Source of the DNA: Aquimarina latercula DSM 2041
Lineage (GTDB): Bacteria > Bacteroidota > Bacteroidia > Flavobacteriales > Flavobacteriaceae
Length of the DNA stretch: 64,000 nucleotides
Assembly (NCBI RefSeq): GCF_000430645.1
Contig: NZ_AUMK01000003.1
Span: forward strand, 682,001-746,000
Direction: 5' to 3'
Shown here: piece after piece, positions 9,842 to 18,836 of the stretch
How the letters are laid out: the number at the start of each line of letters is the position of its first letter
How positions within the stretch are numbered: the stretch's first letter is position 1
Notes under the pieces: model-generated
The model's database searches: none
What the model was told of the DNA's origin: nothing
What the model saw: only the letters and a program-made list of their open reading frames with translations
Position numbers and translations under genes: made by a program

Positions 9842-10531
9842 ATGAGAAAAGAACAACATCACAAGGGGTGGAACGAAATAAAAACAAATGATTCTTGGGC
9901 TATTTTTAAGATCATGGGAGAATTCGTAAATGGATTTGAAAAAATGAGTAAAATAGGACCTTGTGTATCTATATTTGGGTCAGCCAGAACTAAAACTGAT
10001 GACAAATATTATCAGCTAGCTGTTGATGTAGCTCATAAAATAGTAGATCATGGATATGGAGTTATTACTGGTGGTGGACCAGGTATTATGGAAGCTGGTA
10101 ATAAAGGTGCCCATTTAGGAGGAGGAACCTCTGTAGGTTTAAATATTGACTTACCTTTTGAACAACACGATAATCCATATATTGATAGTGATAAAAGCTT
10201 AGATTTTGATTATTTCTTTGTTAGAAAAGTAATGTTTGTTAAATACTCTCAGGGGTTTGTGGTTATGCCTGGAGGGTTTGGAACGTTAGATGAGCTATTT
10301 GAAGCAATTACATTGATACAAACAAAAAAAATAGCAACATTTCCTATTATTTTAGTAAGTACTGAGTTTTGGGGAGGACTAATGGATTGGGTAAAGAGTA
10401 CTCTTTTAGATAAATTTGGAAATATTAGCCCTGGAGATATGGATTTAATTCATATTGTAGATACTCCAGAAGAAGTATTACAAATTCTAGATAAATTCTA
10501 TGGAAAATACAATTTAAGTCCTAATTTCTAA
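9842..10531 (+). CDS. LOG-family protein (TIGR00730-type phosphoribohydrolase)
   Basis: This 229-residue Rossmann-like protein carries the diagnostic PGGFGTLDE motif and the upstream GGGPGIMEAGNKGA loop. LOG proteins cleave ribose 5-phosphate from nucleoside monophosphates: cytokinin-type in plants, and AMP or pyrimidine/purine nucleotides for several bacterial members. A flavobacterial member is more likely a nucleotide housekeeping enzyme than a hormone maker, but the substrate cannot be read from sequence. It is cytosolic. It sits between uvrA and the endonuclease-like gene on the same strand, and 37 bp separates it from the latter. Confidence 0.93.
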   Translation: MRKEQHHKGWNEIKTNDSWAIFKIMGEFVNGFEKMSKIGPCVSIFGSARTKTDDKYYQLAVDVAHKIVDHGYGVITGGGPGIMEAGNKGAHLGGGTSVGLNIDLPFEQHDNPYIDSDKSLDFDYFFVRKVMFVKYSQGFVVMPGGFGTLDELFEAITLIQTKKIATFPIILVSTEFWGGLMDWVKSTLLDKFGNISPGDMDLIHIVDTPEEVLQILDKFYGKYNLSPNF

Positions 10532-10568
10532 AAATATCTCTTTTCACACAAACTCAACAAACTCAATA

Positions 10569-11819
10569 ATGAAAGGAATATTCATACCCCTTATGGTTTT
10601 TTTTGGTGTTCAAATTTCTTTTGGACAAGCCACAATTAAAACTATGTTCTATAATGTTCTTAACTATCCTGAAGCCCCTCCGGAGAATAGAGAAGAAATA
10701 CTGGAAATTATAATAGATAGTTATGAGCCTGATATTTTCATGATTTGCGAATTAGAAACAGAAATTGGAGGTGAAGAAATATTGAATGAATCATTAAATG
10801 ATGACAATAACAACTATTCCAGTGCTCCTTTTTTAAGTAATTTTTCTAATTCTGATGTAGAATTACATCAATTATTATATTATAATAACCAAAAGTTTAC
10901 CTTAATAGATAGCCAAAGACTAACAACTACAATAAGAGATATTAACTGGTATACTTTAGAATTAATATCAGATAATCAAGTCACAAATCCTATTAGAATT
11001 GAAGTTTTCGTATCACACTTAAAAGCAAGCAGAGGTACGGAAAATGAGGTTAAGCGTTTAAATATGGTTAATAAATTTATTGATAATTACGAGAATCTAG
11101 ATGAAGATGCATATGTCATTTTTGCCGGTGATCTAAACGTATATTCTTCGGATGAACCCGCTTATCAAGAGTTACTAAATAGTAACAATAAAATTACCAT
11201 GGCTGACCCTATAAACAAGCCAGGAAACTGGACTAGTAATGAGACTTTTACCACAATACATACCCAAAGCACCCGTCTTAGTAGTGAAGACTTTGATAAT
11301 TTTGGAAGCGGTGGTGGATTAGACGATCGCTTTGATTTTATTTTAATATCAGAAAATATGATAAACAATACAGAATTAAGTTATGTTCCTGATAGTTATC
11401 TTGCTTATGGTAATAATGGTGATTGTTATAATCAAAGAATTGATGATACAGATTGTACGGGAATATATGATAGTTCATTGAGAGATGCATTATATACTAT
11501 GAGTGATCATTTACCTGTAGTGATGGAACTACAATCAAACCAACAGTTTTTAAATACTCCGGAATTTACAGAAACAGTAAAAAACATACAATTAACCAAT
11601 GGCAATATTATCCGTGATAAACTGTCTTTACAAATTGATAATACTTTAGAATCAATAGATTTTGAAATATATAATACCTTAGGACAAAAAATAAAATCGT
11701 TTTCCGCAGATAGTAATACTATTACTAATATTTCTGTTTCTGAATTAAGTCTCGGAATGTACTATCTTGTTCCTATTAATATAAATAATAATACGATCAA
11801 ATTTTTAAAAGTAAATTGA
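10569..11819 (+). CDS. Secreted endonuclease/exonuclease/phosphatase-fold protein with T9SS type A sorting domain
   Basis: The 416-residue product has an N-terminal signal peptide (MKGIFIPLMVFFGVQISFGQ), an EEP-fold catalytic domain (about residues 24-320) and a C-terminal T9SS sorting domain (about 345-416, IYNTLGQKIKSF then LSLGMYYL). EEP landmarks are visible: FYNVLNY at the start, EL-E metal-ligand region, VFVSHLKA, FAGDLNVYSSDEP and the terminal MSDHLPVVMEL with catalytic His. Members cut DNA/RNA or hydrolyse phosphodiesters outside the cell, so nutrient (phosphate/nucleic acid) scavenging is likely. Its stop codon overlaps the TTG start of the following M1-like gene (ATTGA), suggesting translational coupling. 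Confidence 0.9.
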   Translation: MKGIFIPLMVFFGVQISFGQATIKTMFYNVLNYPEAPPENREEILEIIIDSYEPDIFMICELETEIGGEEILNESLNDDNNNYSSAPFLSNFSNSDVELHQLLYYNNQKFTLIDSQRLTTTIRDINWYTLELISDNQVTNPIRIEVFVSHLKASRGTENEVKRLNMVNKFIDNYENLDEDAYVIFAGDLNVYSSDEPAYQELLNSNNKITMADPINKPGNWTSNETFTTIHTQSTRLSSEDFDNFGSGGGLDDRFDFILISENMINNTELSYVPDSYLAYGNNGDCYNQRIDDTDCTGIYDSSLRDALYTMSDHLPVVMELQSNQQFLNTPEFTETVKNIQLTNGNIIRDKLSLQIDNTLESIDFEIYNTLGQKIKSFSADSNTITNISVSELSLGMYYLVPININNNTIKFLKVN

Positions 11820-14647
11820 AACTTATCAGAATATTCCATATAATTCTTACTATATTTTTATTTCAAGCCAATAATTATGCGCAACATAATATTGTTATTG
11901 ACGGAGTTCTCGATACTGAAAATAAGGTAATATCAATACAACAAGAGATTACATTTAAGAATACTTCTAACGACACCTTGCGAGAGATTTTTTTACATGA
12001 CTGGGCTAATAGCTTTTCTAGTAAAACCACTCCATTGGGAAAGCGTTTTTCTGAAGATTTTGTAAGGAAATTTTATTTTGCAAAGGACTATGAACGTGGA
12101 TCTACCATCATTGAATCAATTTCAGATAAAGCAGCTAAAGAATTAACTTGGTCCTTACAAGAAAAAGCTCCGGACATTTTAAAACTTGATATAGATACCC
12201 CACTGTACCCAGGAAAAAGCTTTACCTTTAACCTAAAGTATAAAGTAAAAATTCCTAGTGAAAAATTTACTAGATATGGATACCATAAAAATGGAAATTT
12301 TAGTCTAAAACATTGGTATATCCTTCCTGCTGTTTATGACACAAAGTGGAATACATATAGTCATAAGAATTTAGACGATCTTTATGCTCCTACAATAAGC
12401 TATAAAATTAATTTTACTTTACCATCTATATATCATCTCACAAGTGAATTTGATCATACAACATTATCAGATTCAGATAGCCCTACTAAAACGATTCAAC
12501 TTCTTGGAGAAAAACGAAATGAAGTCAATTTATATCTAGAGAAAGAGAATAGCTTTTATACCATCGAAACAAAGAACATTGAATTTATCAGTAATATTAG
12601 GGATAATGATTTGATGCCCGAAATGAAAAGCGTAGCTGTTGAAAAAATTCTAAAATTTCTAGAAAAACACTTAGGCCTATATCCTTTTGATAAAATTCTA
12701 GTTTCGGAAAATGATTACAAAAAAAATCCAGTTTATGGATTAAATCAATTACCAGATATTTTAAGACCATTTCCTGATGGTTTTCAGTATGAGATCAAAC
12801 AACTTAAAGCTATTACAGAAAGTTATTTAGAAAAAACATTAATTATTAACCCTAGATATGACGCTTGGATAAAAGATGCGATACATATCTATATAATGAT
12901 GGCATATACAGAACAGTATTATCCCGAAATGAAAATAATTGGTAACCTGAGTAAGGTTATAGGGTTACGATGGTTTCACGCTGCGGATCTAGAATTTAAT
13001 GATCAATATTTTTTAGGGTACAAAAATATTATACGTAATTTTAGAGATCAACCTTTAAATACACCGCAGGATGAACTTATTAAATTTAACAAAAATATTG
13101 CCAATGCCTATAAAGCAGGAGTAGGTTTCAAATATTTGGAAGATTATCTAGAAGATGATAATATTCTTGCGGAGGCAATCCAAGAATACTATACCAATAA
13201 TATATTGAAACAAACAAATTCTCAAGAATTTGAAAAAATATTAAAACGACTTGCCACAAAGGATGTTGATTGGTTTTTTGAAGATTATGTCAAGACGAAT
13301 CAGAAACTTGATTTTAAAATTTCATCTGTAAAAAAGAGCAAAGACTCTCTAGAAGTTACTATAAAAAACAAAAGAGATAACAATATGCCAATATCACTGG
13401 GGGCAACCAGAGATGATGTACTAATCTCTAAAACGTGGGTTAAAGATATACAAGGCAAAAAAAAGGTTACGATTGGTAATGAGGATATCGATAAACTGGT
13501 TTTAGATTACGATCAAAATATTCCAGAATTTAATAGAAGAAACAATTACAGGAACTTAAATTGGATTTTTAATAAACCATTTCATTTTACTTTTATACAA
13601 GACGTAGAGGATCCTACAAAAAGTCAAATATTCTATACTCCAGAGTTCGAGTTTAATAATGTATATGATGGATTTACCATTGGTGCTAAATTTTTTAATA
13701 AAAATATTATTAGAAAAAACTTTGATTACAGAATTAAACCTAGTTATGGATTTGCCTCCAATAAATTATTAGGTTCTGGTTTTTTTCAGGTAAGGCAACA
13801 AATTGCAGATCACGATCTTTTTCTAATACGATATTCTTTTAGCGGCAGCAGTTCTAGTTATGCACCTGGATTATTAGTTAGACGCTTTTCTCCAACCGTA
13901 CGTTTTTCTTGGAGACCAGAAGATTTACGATCAAATAAAAGTCAGACATTAAGCATAAGAAGTGTAAACGTTTTTAGACAACGTGATGAGATAAACCCAG
14001 TTAACACACCGGATTACAGTGTTTTTAATGTCCGATATAGATATTCTAACTTCAATCTAATCAACACCTCTTCTTTCAATTTTGATTACCAATTAAACAA
14101 AAATTTTAGTAAATTCTCTACTACTATAAATTATAGAAAACTATTTCTTAATAACCGACAACTTAATCTTCGTCTTTTTGCTGGAGCGTTTATATTTAAT
14201 GATACCAGTAGAGATGGTGATTTTTTTAGCTTCGCCTTAGATCGCCCTACAGATTATCTTTTTGATTTTAATTACTTAGGTCGTAGTGAAGATAGTGGTT
14301 TAGTAAGTCAACAAATTATTATCGCCGAAGGAGGTTTTAAATCTCAACTAGATTTCCCATTTGCTAATCAATGGATTACAACACTTAATGCTAATACCAA
14401 TATCTGGAATTGGGTATATGCTTATGCCGATGGAGGTATCGTTAAAAATAGAGGAGTCTCACCAAAATTTGTATACGACGCAGGAATACGATTAAGTCTT
14501 GTAGCTGATTATTTTGAGCTTTTCTTTCCTATAGCTTCTAATAATGGTTTTGAAATAAACCAACCTAATTATGACGAGAAAATTAGGTTTATTGTTACGT
14601 TAAGTCCTCAAACTCTTATTGGGCTTTTTACCAGAAGATGGTATTAA
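11816..14647 (+). CDS. M1-peptidase-like pseudoenzyme with predicted C-terminal outer-membrane barrel
   Basis: The 943-residue exported protein (signal peptide about 1-22) begins like an M1 aminopeptidase: an N-terminal beta-sandwich and a segment (residues 265-370) where the GxMEN and HExxH-x18-E zinc motifs should lie. Here the positions read GLNQLPD and KAITESYLEK, and the downstream NEG is KDA, so both zinc histidines are gone. The C-terminal half (about 590-943) is an alternation of amphipathic beta strands ending in an aromatic residue (TRRWY), as expected for an outer-membrane barrel. The start is TTG, overlapping the endonuclease stop by 4 bp. It may act as a non-catalytic surface or assembly factor. 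Databases often label such genes metalloprotease, which this sequence does not support. Confidence 0.75.
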   Translation: MKLIRIFHIILTIFLFQANNYAQHNIVIDGVLDTENKVISIQQEITFKNTSNDTLREIFLHDWANSFSSKTTPLGKRFSEDFVRKFYFAKDYERGSTIIESISDKAAKELTWSLQEKAPDILKLDIDTPLYPGKSFTFNLKYKVKIPSEKFTRYGYHKNGNFSLKHWYILPAVYDTKWNTYSHKNLDDLYAPTISYKINFTLPSIYHLTSEFDHTTLSDSDSPTKTIQLLGEKRNEVNLYLEKENSFYTIETKNIEFISNIRDNDLMPEMKSVAVEKILKFLEKHLGLYPFDKILVSENDYKKNPVYGLNQLPDILRPFPDGFQYEIKQLKAITESYLEKTLIINPRYDAWIKDAIHIYIMMAYTEQYYPEMKIIGNLSKVIGLRWFHAADLEFNDQYFLGYKNIIRNFRDQPLNTPQDELIKFNKNIANAYKAGVGFKYLEDYLEDDNILAEAIQEYYTNNILKQTNSQEFEKILKRLATKDVDWFFEDYVKTNQKLDFKISSVKKSKDSLEVTIKNKRDNNMPISLGATRDDVLISKTWVKDIQGKKKVTIGNEDIDKLVLDYDQNIPEFNRRNNYRNLNWIFNKPFHFTFIQDVEDPTKSQIFYTPEFEFNNVYDGFTIGAKFFNKNIIRKNFDYRIKPSYGFASNKLLGSGFFQVRQQIADHDLFLIRYSFSGSSSSYAPGLLVRRFSPTVRFSWRPEDLRSNKSQTLSIRSVNVFRQRDEINPVNTPDYSVFNVRYRYSNFNLINTSSFNFDYQLNKNFSKFSTTINYRKLFLNNRQLNLRLFAGAFIFNDTSRDGDFFSFALDRPTDYLFDFNYLGRSEDSGLVSQQIIIAEGGFKSQLDFPFANQWITTLNANTNIWNWVYAYADGGIVKNRGVSPKFVYDAGIRLSLVADYFELFFPIASNNGFEINQPNYDEKIRFIVTLSPQTLIGLFTRRWY

Positions 14648-14665
14648 TTTAGCCTACAAACATTT

Positions 14666-15370
14666 CTATAAATAACGTTCGTTTGAATCAATAGTTTTTT
14701 CTGGTGTAGTTTCTAGCAAGAATTTCATGAAAATATACAAGCTTAAAACATGTGCTATATTGATAAGAACTGTAAAAATTCGATTAAAGTAAAATAGTTC
14801 ATTTATAGGTAATAAAGAAATTATGAATATACATAAACAAGAAACTATAATCAACTTCAAACCACCTCTATATGTGTCTTGCATATAGATAAGATAGGCA
14901 ACCAATATATACACTGTAGAACTAACCAAACAAAAAACTACTTCTGGTACGACCTCCCTAACCATATCTATTAGTAATTGAGAAATAGAAAAAATTAAAT
15001 AAGCCACTAACGCAGAACTAATTAAAATTGGAATTGACAAAAAAGTACTACGTTGAACGGTTTTAATGAATAAATATTTTCTTAAAGCTATTGTACAAAA
15101 TATAAAATATAAAGATGTAAGAATACAAATACTGGAAAAGTTAGAAATGAAATCTGTATAAATAAGAACATCACAGAAAATCATAGAAACTAAGCTAAGC
15201 AGATACCATACATTGAACTTCTTAATATTACACATATATATCCCCCCTATAAAAAACATAGTTATGGGCAAAGCATAAGCCAAATATTTTCTATCAAAAA
15301 ATGTCGTAATTATAATAACTACCGAAAAAGCAAGGTAAAATAATATGTCGGTGAGTTTTATATTCTTCAA
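14666..15370 (-). CDS. Integral membrane protein, possibly YhhN/TMEM86-like
   Basis: This 234-residue protein is nearly all hydrophobic, with about eight predicted transmembrane helices and short loops (MKNIKLTDILFYLAFSVVII at the start). The size and helix count recall YhhN/TMEM86 lysoplasmalogenase-like proteins, but I cannot see a decisive motif, so the family is a guess. The short C-terminal tail (TTPEKTIDSNERYL) is polar. It converges on the M1-like gene with 18 bp between stops and is divergent from the E1 gene across a 393-bp spacer. Confidence 0.65.
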   Translation of the reverse strand: MKNIKLTDILFYLAFSVVIIITTFFDRKYLAYALPITMFFIGGIYMCNIKKFNVWYLLSLVSMIFCDVLIYTDFISNFSSICILTSLYFIFCTIALRKYLFIKTVQRSTFLSIPILISSALVAYLIFSISQLLIDMVREVVPEVVFCLVSSTVYILVAYLIYMQDTYRGGLKLIIVSCLCIFIISLLPINELFYFNRIFTVLINIAHVLSLYIFMKFLLETTPEKTIDSNERYL

Positions 15371-15763
15371 AAATTCACGATTACATTAATAATGATAACG
15401 AATATTTCTTCTAAGTTATATTATTTTTTGGATTTGTAGGAAAAAAAGATAATAAACCTTAATTCCTACATTTACAAAAACATATACTCTCATCGCGCTA
15501 TCAAAGAACAAATTGATTATCAAGTATATAAAAGTCATTATACTACAAGAAAATTGTACCAACACACTACCCTATTAAACCTCTTTTCTAGAAATGTGAA
15601 AATTTTGAATATTTGTTAATCAAGTCTTAAAATAATTACTCAAAAAAAGAATTCAACAATAAAATACTATTTTAAATGAATTATCTTCAATAAATTTAAT
15701 ACTTCTTATCTTGGAATTGGCTTGAATTTTCGCTAAATTTGCAAACCGTAAAAAATCGTTCAC
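15371..15763. other. 393-bp divergent intergenic region
   Basis: There is no convincing open frame here. It holds the E1 promoter near its right end and a weak 8-bp inverted repeat (TGTAGGAA 15435-15442 with TTCCTACA 15463-15470). The rest is AT-rich sequence in which I see nothing else. Confidence 0.6.
15711..15741 (+). promoter_or_regulatory. Predicted promoter of the fused E1 gene
   Basis: TTG (15711-15713), a 20-bp spacer and TAAATTTG (15734-15741) give a near-ideal Bacteroidota sigma promoter. Transcription would begin about 15 bp before the ATG at 15764, leaving a very short leader. Confidence 0.7.
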
Positions 15764-18178
15764 ATGCAGTCTGAAACAACTATTACACCTAATATTTCCT
15801 TCGAAGAATATAAAGATCAAATACTTAGAGATTATAAAATCGCTTTAACAAGTAGAGAGTGTAGTTTGTTAGGACGTCGTGAAGTACTTACCGGAAAATC
15901 TAAATTCGGAATTTTTGGAGGAGGTAAAGAATTACCACAATTAGCAATGGCTAGGGTATTTCGTGATGGTGATTTCAGATCGGGATACTATAGAGATCAA
16001 ACATTTATGATGGCTATTGATCAATATAATGTAGAACAATTTTTTGCTGGATTGTATGCGCACACGGATATTGAAAAAGAGCCTTTTGCGGCAGGAAGAC
16101 AGATGGGCGGACACTTTGCTACTCATAGTCTTAATGAAGATGGATCTTGGAAAAATCTAACAAAACAGAAGAATTCTAGTTCAGATATCTCTCCTACAGC
16201 TGGTCAAATGCCAAGATTACTAGGACTTGCGCAAGCATCAAAAGTATATCGAAATGAAAAAAGTGTATCTGAGCACACTAACTTCTCCATTAATGGAAAT
16301 GAAGTTGCTTGGGGTACTATTGGTAATGCAAGTACTAGTGAGGGTCTTTTTTGGGAAACCGTAAACGCAGGAGGTGTTTTACAAGTACCTATGGTAATTA
16401 GTATTTGGGACGATGAATATGGTATTTCTGTTCATGCAAAACACCAAACTACTAAAGAAAATATTTCGCTAGTATTAGAAGGTTTCCGACGTGATGAAAA
16501 ACATGATGGTTATGAAATCATTGTTGTAAATGGTTGGGATTATCCCGCTTTAGTGGATGCGTATGAGACAGCAGAAGATTTAGCTAGAGAGCAACATATT
16601 CCTGTAATTGTACATGTAAAAGAACTTACTCAACCACAAGGTCACTCCACTTCTGGTTCTCATGAAAGATACAAAAGTGAAGAACGCTTAAACTGGGAAC
16701 GAGAGCACGACTGTAACAAGAAATTCAAAGAATGGATTATTGGTCACAATATCGCAACAGCTGATGAATTATTGGAACTAGAAAAATCTTGTAAAAAAGC
16801 AGTAAGACAAGGAAAAAACAATGCTTGGAATGCTTATATCTCTGAAATTAAAGAAGAGCAGAAACAAGCTTTAATAAGATTAGAAGCGGTAGAAAATAAA
16901 AGCGCAAATAAAAACTTTATCTCTCCTCTTGTAAGAACATTGGCAGATAAAGATGAACCAATAAGAAAAGATATTCTAGAAGCAACTAGAAGAACATTGC
17001 GATATTTAATTAAAGAAGATTTTGCCGAAAAGACAGCTCTACAGAATTGGATAAATAATTATATTGCCGAAATTCAACCAAAATATAGCGATCACCTATA
17101 TAATGATTTTGACAGTAATGCTACTAAAATAAAAGAAGTAAAACCTGAATATACCGATAATGCAGAAACAGTAGATGCTAGAGTAATATTAAGAGATAAT
17201 TTTGATCAAATATTTAGTAGAGTCCCTGAATCTTTAATTTTTGGAGAAGATAGCGGTAAAATTGGTGATGTTAACCAAGGACTTGAAGGATTACAACAGA
17301 AATTTGGAGAAATCAGAGTTTCTGATGCTGGAATTAGAGAAGCAACAATTATTGGACAAGGAATTGGTATGGCAATGAGAGGCCTTAGACCAATTGCGGA
17401 GATACAATATTTAGATTATATACTTTATTGTATTCAAGGACTAAGTGATGATCTTGCTACTTTAAGATATAGAACTTTTGCTAAGCAAAAAGCACCACTA
17501 ATTGTTAGAACAAGAGGACACCGCTTAGAAGGTATATGGCATTCTGGATCTCAAATGGGTGGATTGATTCATTTATTAAGAGGTATTCACATTCTTGTTC
17601 CTAGAAATATGACTAAGGCTGCAGGATTTTACAATACGCTACTAGATAGTGATGAGCCTGCTGTTGTTGTAGAATGTCTGAATGGGTATCGTCTAAAAGA
17701 AAAAATGCCTTCTAATTTATCTGAAATAAGAACTCCATTAGGTATTGTAGAAACAGTAAAAGAAGGGAGTGACATTACATTAATTTCTTATGGCTCTACA
17801 CTAAGATTAGTTGAGCAAGCTGCTAAAGAACTATTATCTGTAGGGATAAACGCAGAGGTAATTGATGTGCAGTCTCTTATACCTTTTGACCTAACTCACG
17901 ATATCGTAAAAAGTATTGCTAAAACGAACAGAGTTTTAGTAATAGATGAGGATGTTCCTGGAGGCGCTACTGGATATATACTGCACAAACTTATTGATGA
18001 GCAAAATATATATCAATATTTAGATAGTGAACCGCAAACTTTAAGTGCTCAACCACATCGCCCAGCATTTGGTACAGATGGAGATTACTTTAGTAAACCA
18101 TCTACAGAAGATATTTTTGAAAAGGTGTATGAAATAATGAACGAGGTAAATCCATCTAATTTTCCCCGGTTAAGATAA
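15764..18178 (+). CDS. Fused alpha/beta E1 subunit of a 2-oxoacid (probably branched-chain) dehydrogenase
   Basis: The 804-residue protein joins an E1-alpha half (about 1-440) to an E1-beta half (about 470-804). The thiamine-diphosphate enzyme decarboxylates a 2-oxoacid and hands the acyl group to the lipoyl E2 protein; in Bacteroidota this type is usually annotated 2-oxoisovalerate dehydrogenase, feeding branched-chain fatty-acid primers. The cofactor loop is present but altered: where E1-alpha proteins usually read GDG...NN, this one has IGNAS (187-190) and WDDEYGIS (D216, D217). The beta half has the expected VSDAGIREATIIGQGIGMAM, AEIQYLDYI and DEDVPGGA segments. E2 and E3 are not nearby. 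It has its own strong promoter. Confidence 0.9.
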   Translation: MQSETTITPNISFEEYKDQILRDYKIALTSRECSLLGRREVLTGKSKFGIFGGGKELPQLAMARVFRDGDFRSGYYRDQTFMMAIDQYNVEQFFAGLYAHTDIEKEPFAAGRQMGGHFATHSLNEDGSWKNLTKQKNSSSDISPTAGQMPRLLGLAQASKVYRNEKSVSEHTNFSINGNEVAWGTIGNASTSEGLFWETVNAGGVLQVPMVISIWDDEYGISVHAKHQTTKENISLVLEGFRRDEKHDGYEIIVVNGWDYPALVDAYETAEDLAREQHIPVIVHVKELTQPQGHSTSGSHERYKSEERLNWEREHDCNKKFKEWIIGHNIATADELLELEKSCKKAVRQGKNNAWNAYISEIKEEQKQALIRLEAVENKSANKNFISPLVRTLADKDEPIRKDILEATRRTLRYLIKEDFAEKTALQNWINNYIAEIQPKYSDHLYNDFDSNATKIKEVKPEYTDNAETVDARVILRDNFDQIFSRVPESLIFGEDSGKIGDVNQGLEGLQQKFGEIRVSDAGIREATIIGQGIGMAMRGLRPIAEIQYLDYILYCIQGLSDDLATLRYRTFAKQKAPLIVRTRGHRLEGIWHSGSQMGGLIHLLRGIHILVPRNMTKAAGFYNTLLDSDEPAVVVECLNGYRLKEKMPSNLSEIRTPLGIVETVKEGSDITLISYGSTLRLVEQAAKELLSVGINAEVIDVQSLIPFDLTHDIVKSIAKTNRVLVIDEDVPGGATGYILHKLIDEQNIYQYLDSEPQTLSAQPHRPAFGTDGDYFSKPSTEDIFEKVYEIMNEVNPSNFPRLR

Positions 18179-18187
18179 TCAGTTTAC

Positions 18188-18805
18188 TTAAAAAGGATTT
18201 TCTATTTTGATTCGTTTGCCTTCTTTGTAAGAAATAACGAAAATATTTTTATCAATAACACCAGACTTTAGCAATATTTTTCTGAATTCCTGGGCCTCAA
18301 CGAGTGTTTCGAAAATCCCTAAACTTAATTTATAGTAAGAGGTATCACTGTACACAAGAGAGTTTGTGAATTTTTCTGAAACCAAAGAAATTTTTTTATC
18401 CGTAAATGACTGAATTTGAACAGAATAAACAGTATCCTTGTTTATTAAATCTCTGTACATATAAAGGTTTTTTAAGTCATTTAAATCGGATTGATCACTT
18501 TTCAATTGATTAAGTTGTGTTTTTAATCCGTTAATTTCTGACTGAAAGGAAGAGAACTCCTTATTTTCCATTACTAAAACATCACCATTATTTCTATCCA
18601 CCCAAAACACCAAATAAACAATTAATGATATCGTAAGTATTAATAAAACAGAACAAAGTAATTTAAGCATCATTTTAGATGCTCTATTCCGTTTAAGTTC
18701 AACAGATTTGTCATTAAGAAGATCTTCTAATTTTCGTTGCTCTACTTCAGCTTTTTCTATTTGATAATGCAATGATAAAAGATCTTCGTTTTTAATATCT
18801 GGCAT
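18188..18805 (-). CDS. Membrane-anchored coiled-coil protein with SPOR-like C-terminus
   Basis: The 205-residue product has a cytosolic charged helix (LSLHYQIEKAEVEQRKLED, about 9-27), one transmembrane helix (about 46-69), a periplasmic coiled coil (about 80-115) and a C-terminal domain (about 125-205) resembling SPOR: YSVQIQSFTDKK, YYKLSLGIFETLVEAQEFRK and ending IFVISYKEGKRI. SPOR domains bind denuded glycan strands in septal peptidoglycan. The N-terminal 70 residues closely match the next gene upstream in the same order, so the two are tandem paralogues that differ in their C-terminal domain. It is 31 bp after that gene and probably in one transcript with menB. A role at the cell envelope is likely; the exact one is unknown. 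Confidence 0.7.
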   Translation of the reverse strand: MPDIKNEDLLSLHYQIEKAEVEQRKLEDLLNDKSVELKRNRASKMMLKLLCSVLLILTISLIVYLVFWVDRNNGDVLVMENKEFSSFQSEINGLKTQLNQLKSDQSDLNDLKNLYMYRDLINKDTVYSVQIQSFTDKKISLVSEKFTNSLVYSDTSYYKLSLGIFETLVEAQEFRKILLKSGVIDKNIFVISYKEGKRIKIENPF

Positions 18806-18836
18806 TGGTATGGAGGTTTAATGATACTTTATAGGC

